Source: JAVBMB01 sp031552995
GTDB taxonomy: Bacteria > Bacillota > Clostridia > Oscillospirales > Butyricicoccaceae
Length of the DNA stretch: 64,000 nucleotides
Assembly (NCBI GenBank): GCA_031552995.1
Contig: JAVBMB010000001.1
Location: 1 to 64,000, forward strand
Reading direction: 5' to 3'
This document shows, in pieces, positions 51,351 through 60,534 of the stretch. The translations under genes and the position numbers were made by a program. The first letter of the stretch is position 1. Each line of letters opens with the position of its first letter. The notes beneath the pieces are model-generated. The model ran no database searches. It had not been told where the DNA came from and saw only the letters and a program-made list of their open reading frames with translations.

Positions 51351-52253
51351 ATGTCTGACATTAATAACAAGACAGGCTCGAGCGAGCCTGTAGAGGTAAA
51401 ACGCAAGAAAAAGAGCCAGGCCAAAGAGATTTGGAAGCGTATGCGCAAAAACAAGCTTGCCATGATTGGCATTTGCGTCATAATGGTGTTTGTTATTGCG
51501 GCGGTGTTTGCCGATGTCATAGCCGACTATGACTCCGTTGCCATAGCGCAAAGCCGCAACAGGCTGTCGCCTCCGTCGTCCGAGCATTGGTTCGGCACCG
51601 ACCACGTCGGGCGCGACGTGTTTGCGAGGATAGTCCACGGCGGACGTATCTCGCTTACGCTGGGTATTGCGACGACCGCTATTTCGCTAATCGTCGGCGG
51701 GTTCCTTGGCGCGGCGTCGGGCTATTTTGGCGGCACGGTCGACAACCTTATTATGAGAATCATGGATATGCTGATGTGCGTACCCGCGATTTTGCTGGCG
51801 TTGGCCATTATCGCGGCGCTGGGCACAACAATAACAAACCTGCTCATCGCCATTACGGTGGCCAGCGTGCCGGGCTTCACCCGGATAATACGCTCGGCGA
51901 TACTGACCGTCGTCGGGCAGGAGTACATTGAGGCGGCAAAGGCGTGCGGCATGGGCGACATGCGTATAATCGCCCGCCATATCATCCCCAACGCCATCGG
52001 CCCCATCATCGTAGAGGCGACTATGTCGGTCGCCGGCATGATTATCTCGGCGGCCAGCCTCAGCTTCCTCGGTATGGGCATCCAGCCGCCGAAGCCGGAG
52101 TGGGGGGCGATGCTCGCCGACGCGAGAGAGCATATGAGAAATCAGCCATACCTCGTGCTGTTCCCCGGGCTGTCGATCTCTTTGGCGGCGCTGTCGCTTA
52201 ACCTTATCGGCGACGGCCTGCGCGATGCGCTCGACCCCAGACTGAAGAACTAG
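51351..52253 (+). CDS. Peptide ABC transporter permease, DppC type
   Basis: A 300-residue membrane subunit. ATG 51351 is chosen with GAGGGGG at good distance; the TTG at 51345 is closer. A basic cytoplasmic N-terminus, then MRKNKLAMIGICVIMVFVIAAVFA, HWFGTDHVGRDVFARIVHGGR, an EAA loop (QEYIEAAKACGMGDMRIIARHI) and the end LNLIGDGLRDALDPRLKN typical of DppC. Confidence 0.95.
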   Translation: MSDINNKTGSSEPVEVKRKKKSQAKEIWKRMRKNKLAMIGICVIMVFVIAAVFADVIADYDSVAIAQSRNRLSPPSSEHWFGTDHVGRDVFARIVHGGRISLTLGIATTAISLIVGGFLGAASGYFGGTVDNLIMRIMDMLMCVPAILLALAIIAALGTTITNLLIAITVASVPGFTRIIRSAILTVVGQEYIEAAKACGMGDMRIIARHIIPNAIGPIIVEATMSVAGMIISAASLSFLGMGIQPPKPEWGAMLADAREHMRNQPYLVLFPGLSISLAALSLNLIGDGLRDALDPRLKN

Positions 52254-52266
52254 GAGGCATGGGAAT

Positions 52267-53262
52267 ATGAGTGATATGAATAACCTTCTTGAAGTGACCG
52301 GCCTGCAGGTGGAATACCATACCGACGAGGAAACTGTACGCGCCGTAAACGGCGTAAACCTGCGCCTTGCGCGCAAGCAGACGCTTGGTATAGTGGGCGA
52401 AACAGGCGCCGGCAAGACGACAACGGCCCTTACGCTGCTGCGTCTGCTGCCCGAGCGCACAGGCAAAATAACCGCAGGCAAAATCATCTTTGACGGCAAG
52501 GATTTGCTGGCGCTGACCGAGGCCGATATGCGTACAATCCGCGGCGAGCGGATATCGATGATATTCCAGGACCCGATGACAAGCCTTAACCCGGTTATCC
52601 CGGTTGGCAAGCAGATAGCCGAGGCGCTTGAGCTTCACAACCACGACGGCCGCAGCAAGGCGCAGATAGCGGCGCGCGTCGACGAGATGCTTGAGCTGGT
52701 CGGTATACCGGCCAAGCGCAAGGCAGATTATCCCCACCAGTTCAGCGGCGGCATGAAGCAGCGCGTCGTCATTGCAATCGCGCTGGCGTGCGACCCCGAG
52801 CTGCTTATCGCCGACGAGCCGACAACCGCGCTTGACGTGACGATCCAGGCCCAGGTGCTGTCGATGATGGCCGAGCTGAAGGACAAGCTAGACACATCGA
52901 TGATTCTGATTACCCACGACCTCGGCGTTGTCGCCGAGACATGCGACAATGTCGCCATAATGTACGCCGGAGAGATAATCGAAAACGGAACGGCCGCCGA
53001 TATCTTCGAGGCAGCCGATCACCATCCGTACACCGTCGGTCTGTTCGCGTCGATACCGGACCTTGATGTCGAGGAGGCGCGCCTGCGCCCGATTGACGGG
53101 CTTATGCCGGACCCGACAAACCTGCCGGAGGGGTGCAAGTTTCATCCGCGCTGCCCGCGCTGCTTTGATAAATGTAAGACGGATATACCTGTCAGCGTCA
53201 CCCGCGGCACACACAGCATAAGTTGCCACCTGTTCGGCGACGGTAAGGAGGCAGGCAAATGA
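52267..53262 (+). CDS. Peptide ABC transporter ATP-binding protein, DppD type
   Basis: A 331-residue ATPase: Walker A GETGAGKTTTALTLL, FSGGMKQRVVIA signature, LLIADEPTTALD Walker B, and the C-terminal CKFHPRCPRCFDKC cysteine-rich extension. TAGGAGG lies before the ATG; four-base overlap with the next ATPase. Confidence 0.95.
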   Translation: MSDMNNLLEVTGLQVEYHTDEETVRAVNGVNLRLARKQTLGIVGETGAGKTTTALTLLRLLPERTGKITAGKIIFDGKDLLALTEADMRTIRGERISMIFQDPMTSLNPVIPVGKQIAEALELHNHDGRSKAQIAARVDEMLELVGIPAKRKADYPHQFSGGMKQRVVIAIALACDPELLIADEPTTALDVTIQAQVLSMMAELKDKLDTSMILITHDLGVVAETCDNVAIMYAGEIIENGTAADIFEAADHHPYTVGLFASIPDLDVEEARLRPIDGLMPDPTNLPEGCKFHPRCPRCFDKCKTDIPVSVTRGTHSISCHLFGDGKEAGK

Positions 53263-54227
53263 GTACACCTCTTATTGAAACAATCGGCCTGAAGAAATAC
53301 TTCAAGACCGCAGCCGGCCCGCTGCACGCCGTAGATGACGTAAACCTGCGAATAAACCGCGGAGAGACACTCGGCGTCGTCGGTGAGTCGGGATGCGGCA
53401 AGTCTACGCTTGGGCGCACCGTGCTTCGCCTGCTCGAGCCGACCGGCGGCAAGGTGCTGTTCGACGGCAACGACATCGCAGCGTTCAGCAAGCAGCAGAT
53501 GAAGAAGATGCGCCAGCAGATGCAGATTATCTTCCAGGACCCGTATTCCAGCCTTAACCCGCGCATGTGCGTCAGCGAAATTATCGCCGAGCCGATGATG
53601 ATTACCCCCGGCTTTGGCAGCACGAACGAGATCTATACGCGCGTGTTCAAGCTTATGGAGACCGTCGGCCTTGCCGACCGCCTTGCGTATTCGTACCCGC
53701 ACGAGCTTGACGGAGGACGCCGTCAGCGTATCGGCGTGGCCCGCGCGCTGGCGCTTAACCCAAAGTTTATCGTATGCGACGAGCCTGTTTCGGCGCTGGA
53801 TGTTTCGATTCAGGCGCAGATTTTGAACCTGCTGATGGATTTGCAGGACGAGATGGGCCTGACATACATGTTCATCACGCATGACCTCAGCGTTGTCAAG
53901 CATATCTCGGACGAAATCGCCGTTATGTACCTCGGCCAGTGTGTCGAGCGCGCGCCGTCCAAGGATTTGTTTACGAACCCGACGCATCCGTATACACAGG
54001 CGCTGCTGTCGGCCATACTCAAGCCGAACCTTAAGACAAAAGGCCGCACGCGCGATATCATCCGCGGAGAGGTCACAAACCCCATCAACCCGCCGCCGGG
54101 CTGCCGTTTTGCCCCGCGCTGCCCGCACAGCTGCGAAGACTGTACAAAGGAAAATATCCCGCTTGAAGATATCGGCGGAGGCCATTTTGTGTCGTGCATC
54201 CTCACCAGAGGGGCGGGCAAAAGATGA
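53259..54227 (+). CDS. Peptide ABC transporter ATP-binding protein, DppF type
   Basis: A 322-residue ATPase: GESGCGKSTLGRTVLRLL, IIFQDPYSSLNPR, FIVCDEPVSALDVS and CRFAPRCPHSCEDC. The usual LSGGQRQR signature is replaced by LDGGRRQRIG, a noticeable change in the signature motif that may alter activity but keeps the second glycine. The stop overlaps the dipeptidase start by four bases. Confidence 0.94.
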   Translation: MSTPLIETIGLKKYFKTAAGPLHAVDDVNLRINRGETLGVVGESGCGKSTLGRTVLRLLEPTGGKVLFDGNDIAAFSKQQMKKMRQQMQIIFQDPYSSLNPRMCVSEIIAEPMMITPGFGSTNEIYTRVFKLMETVGLADRLAYSYPHELDGGRRQRIGVARALALNPKFIVCDEPVSALDVSIQAQILNLLMDLQDEMGLTYMFITHDLSVVKHISDEIAVMYLGQCVERAPSKDLFTNPTHPYTQALLSAILKPNLKTKGRTRDIIRGEVTNPINPPPGCRFAPRCPHSCEDCTKENIPLEDIGGGHFVSCILTRGAGKR

Positions 54228-55234
54228 CAATTGGCGAACTAATTGGCGAATCTATCGTAATTGACACTCACCTTGACCTGCTGCTTGACGTCGCGCGTCA
54301 TCGCGCGGCGGGGGAGACCGATGTCATTCGCCGCGTGTATCTGCCGTCGTTTAAGCAGGGCGGGCTGACATGTGTAGTGTCGTCACTTTATGTCGATGCT
54401 ACGGAGCCGAAGGCAGACCTTGAAGCCGGGATGGCCCAGCTTGCGGCATTTTATGCCGAGCTCAGCGAATGCGAGGGTGAGTTCTTTTTGGCGACATGCG
54501 CCGATGACATCCGCCGCGCCAAGCGCGAGAACAAGCTGGCGGTCATGCTGGCGTTCGAGGGGGCCGAGCCGATGGCCGGAAACCCCGATATGCTGCGCGT
54601 GTTCTATAACCTCGGCGTTCGTATGCTGGGGCTGTGCTGGAGCCGCCCGAACTGGGCGGCGGACGGCAGCCGCTTCTTCGAATACGACTATGTCGGCTAC
54701 GGCCTGACCGAGAGCGGCGTCAAGCTTGTCGATATGGCACGGGAGATGGGCGTGCTCATCGACCTTGCCCACATCAACGACGTAGGCTTCGACGAGGTTA
54801 TGCGCGGGCAGAAGCAGCCGGTCATCGCGACGCACACATGCGCAAGGGCGCTGAGCAACACGCCGCGCAACATAAACGACGCGCAGATTGCCGCCATCGG
54901 CAGCTGCGGCGGCGTGATAGGAATAAACTGCGCCAGCCTGCTTGTCAACGTCGACAGCCCGGAAAGCGCCGACATGGAGATGATGGTTCGCCACATGCAG
55001 CACGAAAAGGCGATTGCCGGCGCGCAGAGCCTGTGCATCGGCTTTGACCAGTGCGACCGCCTTTCGACAGGGCAGAACAGGGATATGCTTAGACGAAACT
55101 TTGACGTCGTGCCGTCGCACGCTATGCTGCCGCAGTTTGTCGAAGCCCTTTTGGCAGGCGGCTTTACGCAGCGCGAGGTGAAAGGTATACTTGGCGCAAA
55201 CGCGCTTCGCGTAATCGAGCAGGTAATTGGCTGA
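54224..55234 (+). CDS. Membrane-dipeptidase family (M19) dipeptidase
   Basis: A 336-residue zinc hydrolase. ATG 54224 overlaps the ATPase stop. Metal-ligand motifs DTHLDLL near residue 14, LAFEGAEPM, and ATHTCARAL are visible; the G(F)DQCD motif near the end corresponds to the last conserved aspartate. Renal-type dipeptidases cleave L-Xaa-L/D-Xaa dipeptides and tolerate D-residues at the C-terminus. No signal peptide, so it would act on imported peptides in the cytosol. Confidence 0.9.
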   Translation: MTIGELIGESIVIDTHLDLLLDVARHRAAGETDVIRRVYLPSFKQGGLTCVVSSLYVDATEPKADLEAGMAQLAAFYAELSECEGEFFLATCADDIRRAKRENKLAVMLAFEGAEPMAGNPDMLRVFYNLGVRMLGLCWSRPNWAADGSRFFEYDYVGYGLTESGVKLVDMAREMGVLIDLAHINDVGFDEVMRGQKQPVIATHTCARALSNTPRNINDAQIAAIGSCGGVIGINCASLLVNVDSPESADMEMMVRHMQHEKAIAGAQSLCIGFDQCDRLSTGQNRDMLRRNFDVVPSHAMLPQFVEALLAGGFTQREVKGILGANALRVIEQVIG

Positions 55235-55252
55235 TAAAGCCGAGGTGAAACC

Positions 55253-55414
55253 GTGAATAACCCGTTTATACCCAGAATATTGCAGATTGACCGCAAGCCG
55301 AAAACGGCAAGCGAGAGAAAAATCGACCGCAAGATATATACAGTGTTCGCCGTTTCGGCCGTGCTCGGCGTTATCGTCGGCGGCGTCGTGATTTATTTAC
55401 TATACCAGATGTAA
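55253..55414 (+). CDS. Small single-pass membrane protein, unknown function
   Basis: A 53-residue frame starting with GTG 55253, with GAGG seven bases upstream and only 18 bases after the dipeptidase stop. The first 30 residues are basic and polar (MNNPFIPRILQIDRKPKT at the start), followed by one hydrophobic helix (VFAVSAVLGVIVGGVVIYLLY) up to the C-terminus. The good ribosome binding site, the operon position and the clear topology support a real gene. I recognise no family. Confidence 0.55.
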   Translation: MNNPFIPRILQIDRKPKTASERKIDRKIYTVFAVSAVLGVIVGGVVIYLLYQM

Positions 55415-55446
55415 TATCATGGCGTAATTATACTAAATATAATTGA

Positions 55447-55482
55447 CACGCCGCCCGATATCGCATTTATCCGGGCGGCGTG
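55447..55482 (+). other. GC-rich hairpin inside the peptide operon
   Basis: Perfect 11-bp stem CACGCCGCCCG (55447-55457)/CGGGCGGCGTG (55472-55482), 14-base loop, no T run. It may protect mRNA ends or attenuate transcription before the hydrolase gene. Confidence 0.5.
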
Positions 55483-55522
55483 AGCATTATATCCAATATC
55501 GAATAAACAGGGAGTGTTTCTT

Positions 55523-56962
55523 ATGGAGAGTAAAGAGCTTCAGAAAAAAATCGATCAAATTGTCCTGGCGACAAGCAAGGCGTACAACCTCCCGTCGATT
55601 TCATTTTCGGCTATGGTCGACGGCAAGGAATACCACAGCGCTGTGGGATGCAGCGACCTTGAGGAGAAAATTGAAGCGAACGAGCATTCGGTGTACAGCA
55701 TCGGCTCGGCATCTAAGGCGTTTATCGCCACCTGCCTGAACATCCTTGCCGACGAGGGCAAGCTTGACCTTGACCTGCCGGTAAAAACGTATCTGCCGTG
55801 GTTCCGCATGTACGACCCGTATATGACCGAGAACCTGACAACGCGCGACGCGCTAAGCCACAGAACCGGTATGCCGAGGCACGACCTGACATGGCTCAAC
55901 CGCCCCGAGGCGTCGATGGAGGACCATGTGCGCGGCCTCGCGTTCCTGCCCCCGGCGTTCAAGCCGAGGTACCGCTTCCACTACCAGAACCACATGTTTG
56001 TGCTGGCGACCGTGCTTACCGAGGTGCTTAGCGGTATGCCGTGGCAGCAGTTCGTTAAGGAGAGAATCTTTGACAAGCTGGGCATGAACGAGACATGGGC
56101 CACCGGTGATATGGTGCCCGATACCGACCGCCGCAAGGCGAGGCCCTACGGCCAGAAAGACGGCATAAACGCCCGCGTGCCGTACAACTACGCCAAAAGC
56201 GTCGGAGGCTGCGGCACGATATATTCCAGCACAAGCGACATGCTTAAGTGGCTTGACTTCCGCCTGAACGGCAACGAGAATGTGCTGTCTAAGGCTCGTC
56301 TGGACGATATGCACACGCCGCACATGGTAATGCGCGCCGGAGAGCTTACGCCGATTCAGTTCCCCGAGGTTGAGCTGATGAGCTACTGCCAGGGCTGGTT
56401 CAGCGAGAGCTATCGCGGCAACAGGGTTGTGCATCACGGCGGCACGATAAACGGATTCAAATCTCTGCAGGGCTTTGTGCCGGGCAAGAATATTGTGTTT
56501 TCGGCGCTGGCCAACCTTAACAGCACACAGTCTGTTATATCGGTTTCCTATAAATTCCTCGACGCGGTACTCGGCCTTAGCGAAATCGATTGGGACGCAA
56601 ACTACATAGCGGCGGTTGCCGACATGACGGCGGCCGGCAAAAAAGAGGTCGAGGCGCTGCTGGCCGGTGTCGGTGAGGAAAAGCCGCTGGCCGACGCCAA
56701 GCCCTATGCCGGCAAGTATGTCCACCAGGCTTACGGTGTTATCGAAGTCGCCGTGCAGGACGACGGCAAGCCGGCGCTTATGATACTCGGCACGGCTGTG
56801 CCGCTGCGCTATAAAGGCGGCGACGCGTTTATCCTTATGGGCGCCGATATGGTCGGCTCGTGCCCCGATGTTCTCTTTGCGCGAAACGGCGATATAATGA
56901 CCGCCGTCGAGGTTCAGATTGAGAAAGAGGCCGTGGCGCCCATCCGGTTCATCAAAATATAG
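55523..56962 (+). CDS. Serine beta-lactamase-fold hydrolase (class C/D-aminopeptidase type)
   Basis: A 479-residue enzyme. ATG 55523 is chosen with a GGGAG site eight bases before it. Active-site motifs: SASK (Ser62, Lys65) in YSIGSASKAFIA, YQN in FHYQNHMFV, and HGG in VVHHGGTINGF. The C-terminal 120 residues form a separate beta domain (LADAKPYAGKYVHQAYGVIEVAV). No signal peptide, so a cytosolic peptidase or esterase acting on D-amino acid peptides is more likely than a secreted beta-lactamase. The D-aminoacylase gene follows 12 bases later. Confidence 0.88.
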   Translation: MESKELQKKIDQIVLATSKAYNLPSISFSAMVDGKEYHSAVGCSDLEEKIEANEHSVYSIGSASKAFIATCLNILADEGKLDLDLPVKTYLPWFRMYDPYMTENLTTRDALSHRTGMPRHDLTWLNRPEASMEDHVRGLAFLPPAFKPRYRFHYQNHMFVLATVLTEVLSGMPWQQFVKERIFDKLGMNETWATGDMVPDTDRRKARPYGQKDGINARVPYNYAKSVGGCGTIYSSTSDMLKWLDFRLNGNENVLSKARLDDMHTPHMVMRAGELTPIQFPEVELMSYCQGWFSESYRGNRVVHHGGTINGFKSLQGFVPGKNIVFSALANLNSTQSVISVSYKFLDAVLGLSEIDWDANYIAAVADMTAAGKKEVEALLAGVGEEKPLADAKPYAGKYVHQAYGVIEVAVQDDGKPALMILGTAVPLRYKGGDAFILMGADMVGSCPDVLFARNGDIMTAVEVQIEKEAVAPIRFIKI

Positions 56963-56974
56963 GAGGCATACACT

Positions 56975-58582
56975 ATGTACGATCTGCTGCTTAAAAACGG
57001 CACGGTTGTCGACGGAAGCGGCAAGCCGCGCTTTCAGGCCGACGTCGCCGTCACCGGCGATAAAATCGCCGCCGTCAGGAAAGATATACCCGCCGCCGAG
57101 GCGAAGACGGTTCTTGATGTCACCGGCCTTATTGTCGCGCCGGGGTTCATCGACTGGCATTCGCACTCCGACCTGACGGTTCTTATGAACTTCGACTCGG
57201 CGAACATTCTCGAGCAGGGCATAACGCTGGAAATTGCCGGCCACTGCGGCGTGTCGATAGCGCCCTTTAACGGCAAAGCGTCGGCCGTCGGCTATCTGGC
57301 CAAGCCGGAGCAGGTTGAGGAAATGAAGGCCGCCGGCGGCACCTATAAGGCGTACCTTGACGAGCTGAAGAAGATGCCTATGCCGACAAATATAGCGTCG
57401 TTCATCGGCCACGGCACGCTGCGCGACTATGTTATGGGATATGACAACCGCAAGCCGACTGACGAGGAGATGGCCAGGATGAAGGACGTGCTTCGCCGGG
57501 TTATGGAGGACGGCGCTATGGGTCTGTCATCCGGCCTGATATACCCGCCGGGCAACTATTCGACCCCCGAGGAGCTTGAGGAGCTGTGCGCCGTCGTAGC
57601 CGAGTTTGAGGACGGCATGTACACCTCGCATATGCGCAGCGAGGGTGACCGGGTTGTCGAGTCGGTCATCGAGACGATAAATGTCGCCGAAAAAGCGCAT
57701 CTGCCTGTCGTGATATCCCACCACAAAATAGCCGGAAGGCACAACAAGGGCAAGAGCGTCGAGACGCTGCGCCTTATTGAGGAGGCCAAGGCCAAGGGGT
57801 TGACGGTATACCTTGACCAGTATCCGTACGACGGCGGCGCGACAAGCCTTATGTCGGCGCTTCCGCCAAAGTACGCCAGCGGCGGCATGGAGAAGCTTGT
57901 TGAGCAGCTTAAAGACCCCGCCGTGCGGGCCGAAATCACCGAGACGCTTAAAAAGCCGGGCACGGATTTCGAGAACCTCATCTACGGCTCGACGCTTGAG
58001 GGCGTTATCATCGACAGCGAGAAAAAGCCGGAAATCAACGGCCTGACGCTGGTTGAGCTGGGCGAGCGCGAGGGCAAGGACCCGTATGAGGACATGTATG
58101 ACCTGATGGTGGAGGTCAACGGCGAAGTAGGCGCCATCTACCGCATGATAAGCATGTGGGATATGGAGAATATTCTGGCGTATAAGAACACAATGGGCGG
58201 GATAGACGGCGGCCAGATGCCCAAAGAGATGAAGACGGCGACAGGGCATCCCCGCGGCGTCGCGACATTCCCCAAGCTGATTGGCGAGTTCTGCCGCGAC
58301 AGGAAGTTCTACTCGCTTGAGGAGTGCGTCAACCGTTTCACCGGCCAGGCGGCCGAGGCTGCGCGCTTTGCAGACAAGGGCAATGTGGCCGAGGGCAAGG
58401 ACGCCGACCTTGTAGTATTTGACTTTGACACCATAGCCGGCCGCGCCGACTACGGCTGCGCCGATATCCCCAACGAGGGCATCAAATATGTCTTTGTCAA
58501 CGGCGTCATGTCTGTAGAGGACGGCGTCGTCACCGGCAAGATGGGCGGCAAGGTTCTGCTTAGAAGCGGCAAGGAGTATTAA
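56975..58582 (+). CDS. N-acyl-D-amino-acid deacylase (D-aminoacylase)
   Basis: A 535-residue metal-dependent amidohydrolase that releases D-amino acids from N-acyl-D-amino acids or D-peptides. Metal ligands in DWHSHSDLT (His62, His64), the cysteine in AGHCGVS, SSGLIYPPGNYS, YTSHMRSEGD and VISHHKIAGR; the tail has the urease-like GKDADLVVFD. It is the last gene of the operon, followed by a strong terminator. Confidence 0.92.
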   Translation: MYDLLLKNGTVVDGSGKPRFQADVAVTGDKIAAVRKDIPAAEAKTVLDVTGLIVAPGFIDWHSHSDLTVLMNFDSANILEQGITLEIAGHCGVSIAPFNGKASAVGYLAKPEQVEEMKAAGGTYKAYLDELKKMPMPTNIASFIGHGTLRDYVMGYDNRKPTDEEMARMKDVLRRVMEDGAMGLSSGLIYPPGNYSTPEELEELCAVVAEFEDGMYTSHMRSEGDRVVESVIETINVAEKAHLPVVISHHKIAGRHNKGKSVETLRLIEEAKAKGLTVYLDQYPYDGGATSLMSALPPKYASGGMEKLVEQLKDPAVRAEITETLKKPGTDFENLIYGSTLEGVIIDSEKKPEINGLTLVELGEREGKDPYEDMYDLMVEVNGEVGAIYRMISMWDMENILAYKNTMGGIDGGQMPKEMKTATGHPRGVATFPKLIGEFCRDRKFYSLEECVNRFTGQAAEAARFADKGNVAEGKDADLVVFDFDTIAGRADYGCADIPNEGIKYVFVNGVMSVEDGVVTGKMGGKVLLRSGKEY

Positions 58583-58610
58583 TTCCCCACAGCTGCAAAA
58601 TAAAGCTCAC

Positions 58611-58643
58611 CACCCCGCGGCGACGCCGCGGGGTGCTTTTTTT
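58611..58643 (+). terminator. Terminator of the peptide salvage operon
   Basis: Perfect 11-bp stem (58611-58621 with 58625-58635), 3-base loop, seven T residues. Confidence 0.92.
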
Positions 58644-58647
58644 CGTC

Positions 58648-58676
58648 TTGCGATTTTTGGGAAAACGCGGTATGAT
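58648..58676 (+). promoter_or_regulatory. Candidate sigma-A promoter of the acetyltransferase gene
   Basis: TTGCGA (58648-58653), 17-base spacer, TATGAT (58671-58676). The leader to 58832 is about 150 bases long and holds no recognised element. Confidence 0.55.
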
Positions 58677-58831
58677 AGCCGCATACAAACCGGGCGTGAA
58701 GCAATGAGCGAAGGCAAAAGCAAACGACGCCAATGTCCCCCGCCCGGGCGCCGGGAGCGGGAACGCGGCGTCAGCCGGCTTTGCGTTTTAGTATTGCCCC
58801 GGCCGACAAATATTAACCGTTTGGAGGGAGT

Positions 58832-59269
58832 ATGGATATCACGGTTCGCGGGATTGAAGAGAGGGATTACGCCGCGGTAACGTCGCTTTTAGTCAATGAT
58901 TTTGGCGGCAATATAGGCGGAGAGCATGTTGTGCCGTTTTTTGAAAGGGTTAAAAACGATGACAGCTACAAATCTTTTGTCGCTGTGCTGGATGGCAATG
59001 TCGTCGGCTTTATTTCGGCGCTGGCGATGCTTTGGGTGTTTTCCGAAGAGGCATATTTGTATATCCAGGGTCTGGTCGTGAAGAAAGAGTATCAGAACAA
59101 AGGCATCGGCACAAAGCTGATAAAATATATTGAGGACTATGCAAAAGCTAACCGGGTTAAAGGCATTATGCTTCTCAGCGGCTTTCAGCGTACAGCGGCC
59201 CACGCTTTTTACGAGCGCAACGGATACACAACGATGACGCGCCATTTCGGCAAGAACTTTTTTGGATAG
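58832..59269 (+). CDS. GNAT-family N-acetyltransferase
   Basis: A 145-residue acetyltransferase. The acetyl-CoA loop VVKKEYQNKGIGTKLIKYIEDYA and the C-terminal AHAFYERNGYTTMTRHFGKNFF are typical. TTTGGAGGGAG precedes the ATG. Substrate unknown; it stands alone with its own promoter and terminator. Confidence 0.88.
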   Translation: MDITVRGIEERDYAAVTSLLVNDFGGNIGGEHVVPFFERVKNDDSYKSFVAVLDGNVVGFISALAMLWVFSEEAYLYIQGLVVKKEYQNKGIGTKLIKYIEDYAKANRVKGIMLLSGFQRTAAHAFYERNGYTTMTRHFGKNFFG

Positions 59270-59297
59270 AGTGCCGCGGACAACAGATATGGCAAAT

Positions 59298-59323
59298 AAA
59301 GGGGGCGCCGCGGCGCCCCCTTT
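59298..59323. terminator. 26-bp perfect palindrome between convergent genes
   Basis: A self-complementary sequence with AAA and TTT ends around a GC core. It can form a terminator hairpin for both the acetyltransferase (+) and cheV (-). Confidence 0.75.
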
Positions 59324-59373
59324 AGCCTGTTGATGACAAACGTCTTTTCTCTGCCGCGTATTAAATATAAACG

Positions 59374-60303
59374 CTATGCATCCTGCCCCGGTATGTGGAT
59401 AAGCTGCTCAAGCAGGCCGACAAGCCTGACGATTTCCGGCTTGGAAATCTGCGCGTCGGCGCCGACTTCGAGGCCTTTTTTCTCCATATTCTCATCAATC
59501 ATCGACGAGAATATTATAACCGGCAGCACGCCCAGAACCGGGTCGGACTTTATCATTTTCGTCAGGCGGTGCCCGTCCATCTTCGGCATTTCGATGTCGG
59601 TGATGACGCAGCAGACTTCGCTTTGGATGAAGTCGGAGTGCGATTTGATATCGCGCAGGTAGTTCCACGCCTCCTCGCCGTCGGACGTTGAGATGATGTG
59701 TGTGTAGCCGGCGGCCGACAGAGACTGGATTATCAGCTTGCGAAGCAGGCCGGAATCCTCGGCGATAAGTATCGGGCGCGAGGCGCGCTCCGGCGCGTCG
59801 CTAGGGGTGATATCGCTGACCTTCATGCTCATGTCGGGGTTGATATCGAAAGCGATTTTTTCAAAGTCAAGTATCGATACGATGTTTGCGCCAAGCTTGA
59901 ATATGCCGGTGATAACACCCTCCTGCCCGCCGAATATAAGCTCGTCGGGCTTTTCTATGCACGTCCACGACAGGCGATGGATGCTCTCTACGCCGTGTAC
60001 GTGGAACGCAATGCTGATTCTGTTAAAGTGCGAGATGATAAATATATCCTTTTCGGGGGCGGGCGACGGCGGCAGGCCGAGGTACTGCGCCAAATCGACG
60101 ACGGTATACATCACATCCCTCGGCTTGACGACACCCTCGACACACGGGTGAGAGTGAGGCATGTGCTGCACAGGCAGCGCCTGCACAAGCTCGGTGATTT
60201 TGCCGACGTTTATACCAAAACGGTTGCCCGCGACGGTAAACTCCAAAATCTCAAGTTCATTTGTACCGGTCTCAAGAAGAATATTGTTTTCCTTTTTTGC
60301 CAT
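59374..60303 (-). CDS. cheV: Chemotaxis protein CheV (CheW domain plus receiver)
   Basis: A 309-residue adaptor. Residues about 15-165 are a CheW domain (LEFTVAGNRFGINVGKITELV; MYTVVDLAQYLGL) and residues 175-309 a receiver with Asp183 (AEDSGLLRKLI), phosphoacceptor Asp236 (VITDIEMPKMDGH) and Lys in ISKPEI. In B. subtilis CheV helps adaptation when phosphorylated by CheA. With the CheB receiver lost here, CheV would be the main phospho-controlled adaptation component. AAGGTC lies before the ATG. The upstream gap 60304-60534 is AT-rich with no supported promoter. Confidence 0.94.
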   Translation of the reverse strand: MAKKENNILLETGTNELEILEFTVAGNRFGINVGKITELVQALPVQHMPHSHPCVEGVVKPRDVMYTVVDLAQYLGLPPSPAPEKDIFIISHFNRISIAFHVHGVESIHRLSWTCIEKPDELIFGGQEGVITGIFKLGANIVSILDFEKIAFDINPDMSMKVSDITPSDAPERASRPILIAEDSGLLRKLIIQSLSAAGYTHIISTSDGEEAWNYLRDIKSHSDFIQSEVCCVITDIEMPKMDGHRLTKMIKSDPVLGVLPVIIFSSMIDENMEKKGLEVGADAQISKPEIVRLVGLLEQLIHIPGQDA

Positions 60304-60534
60304 TGACCTTCACGACCCTCTCATCATTAGCCATCTGCCCCGCAAACATCAGCTGTTTAACGCGCAGGTATAAGGCGCATAAACGCCTATTTTCAGTATA
60401 CATAATTTAGTGATAATTTGATATATTTTTTTGTGTTTTTTCGGCAACTTAGTCTGCCGGATGCGGTTTTGCGTACATATGCCGGCGAAATAAGCCGCAC
60501 CAGCGCAAAAATGCAAATAATTACCCGCCGCGCG

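Noticed and set aside
55853..57412. 519-codon minus-strand frame opposite the beta-lactamase-fold and D-aminoacylase genes
   Set aside because: Same reason: shadow frame spanning two well-supported genes.
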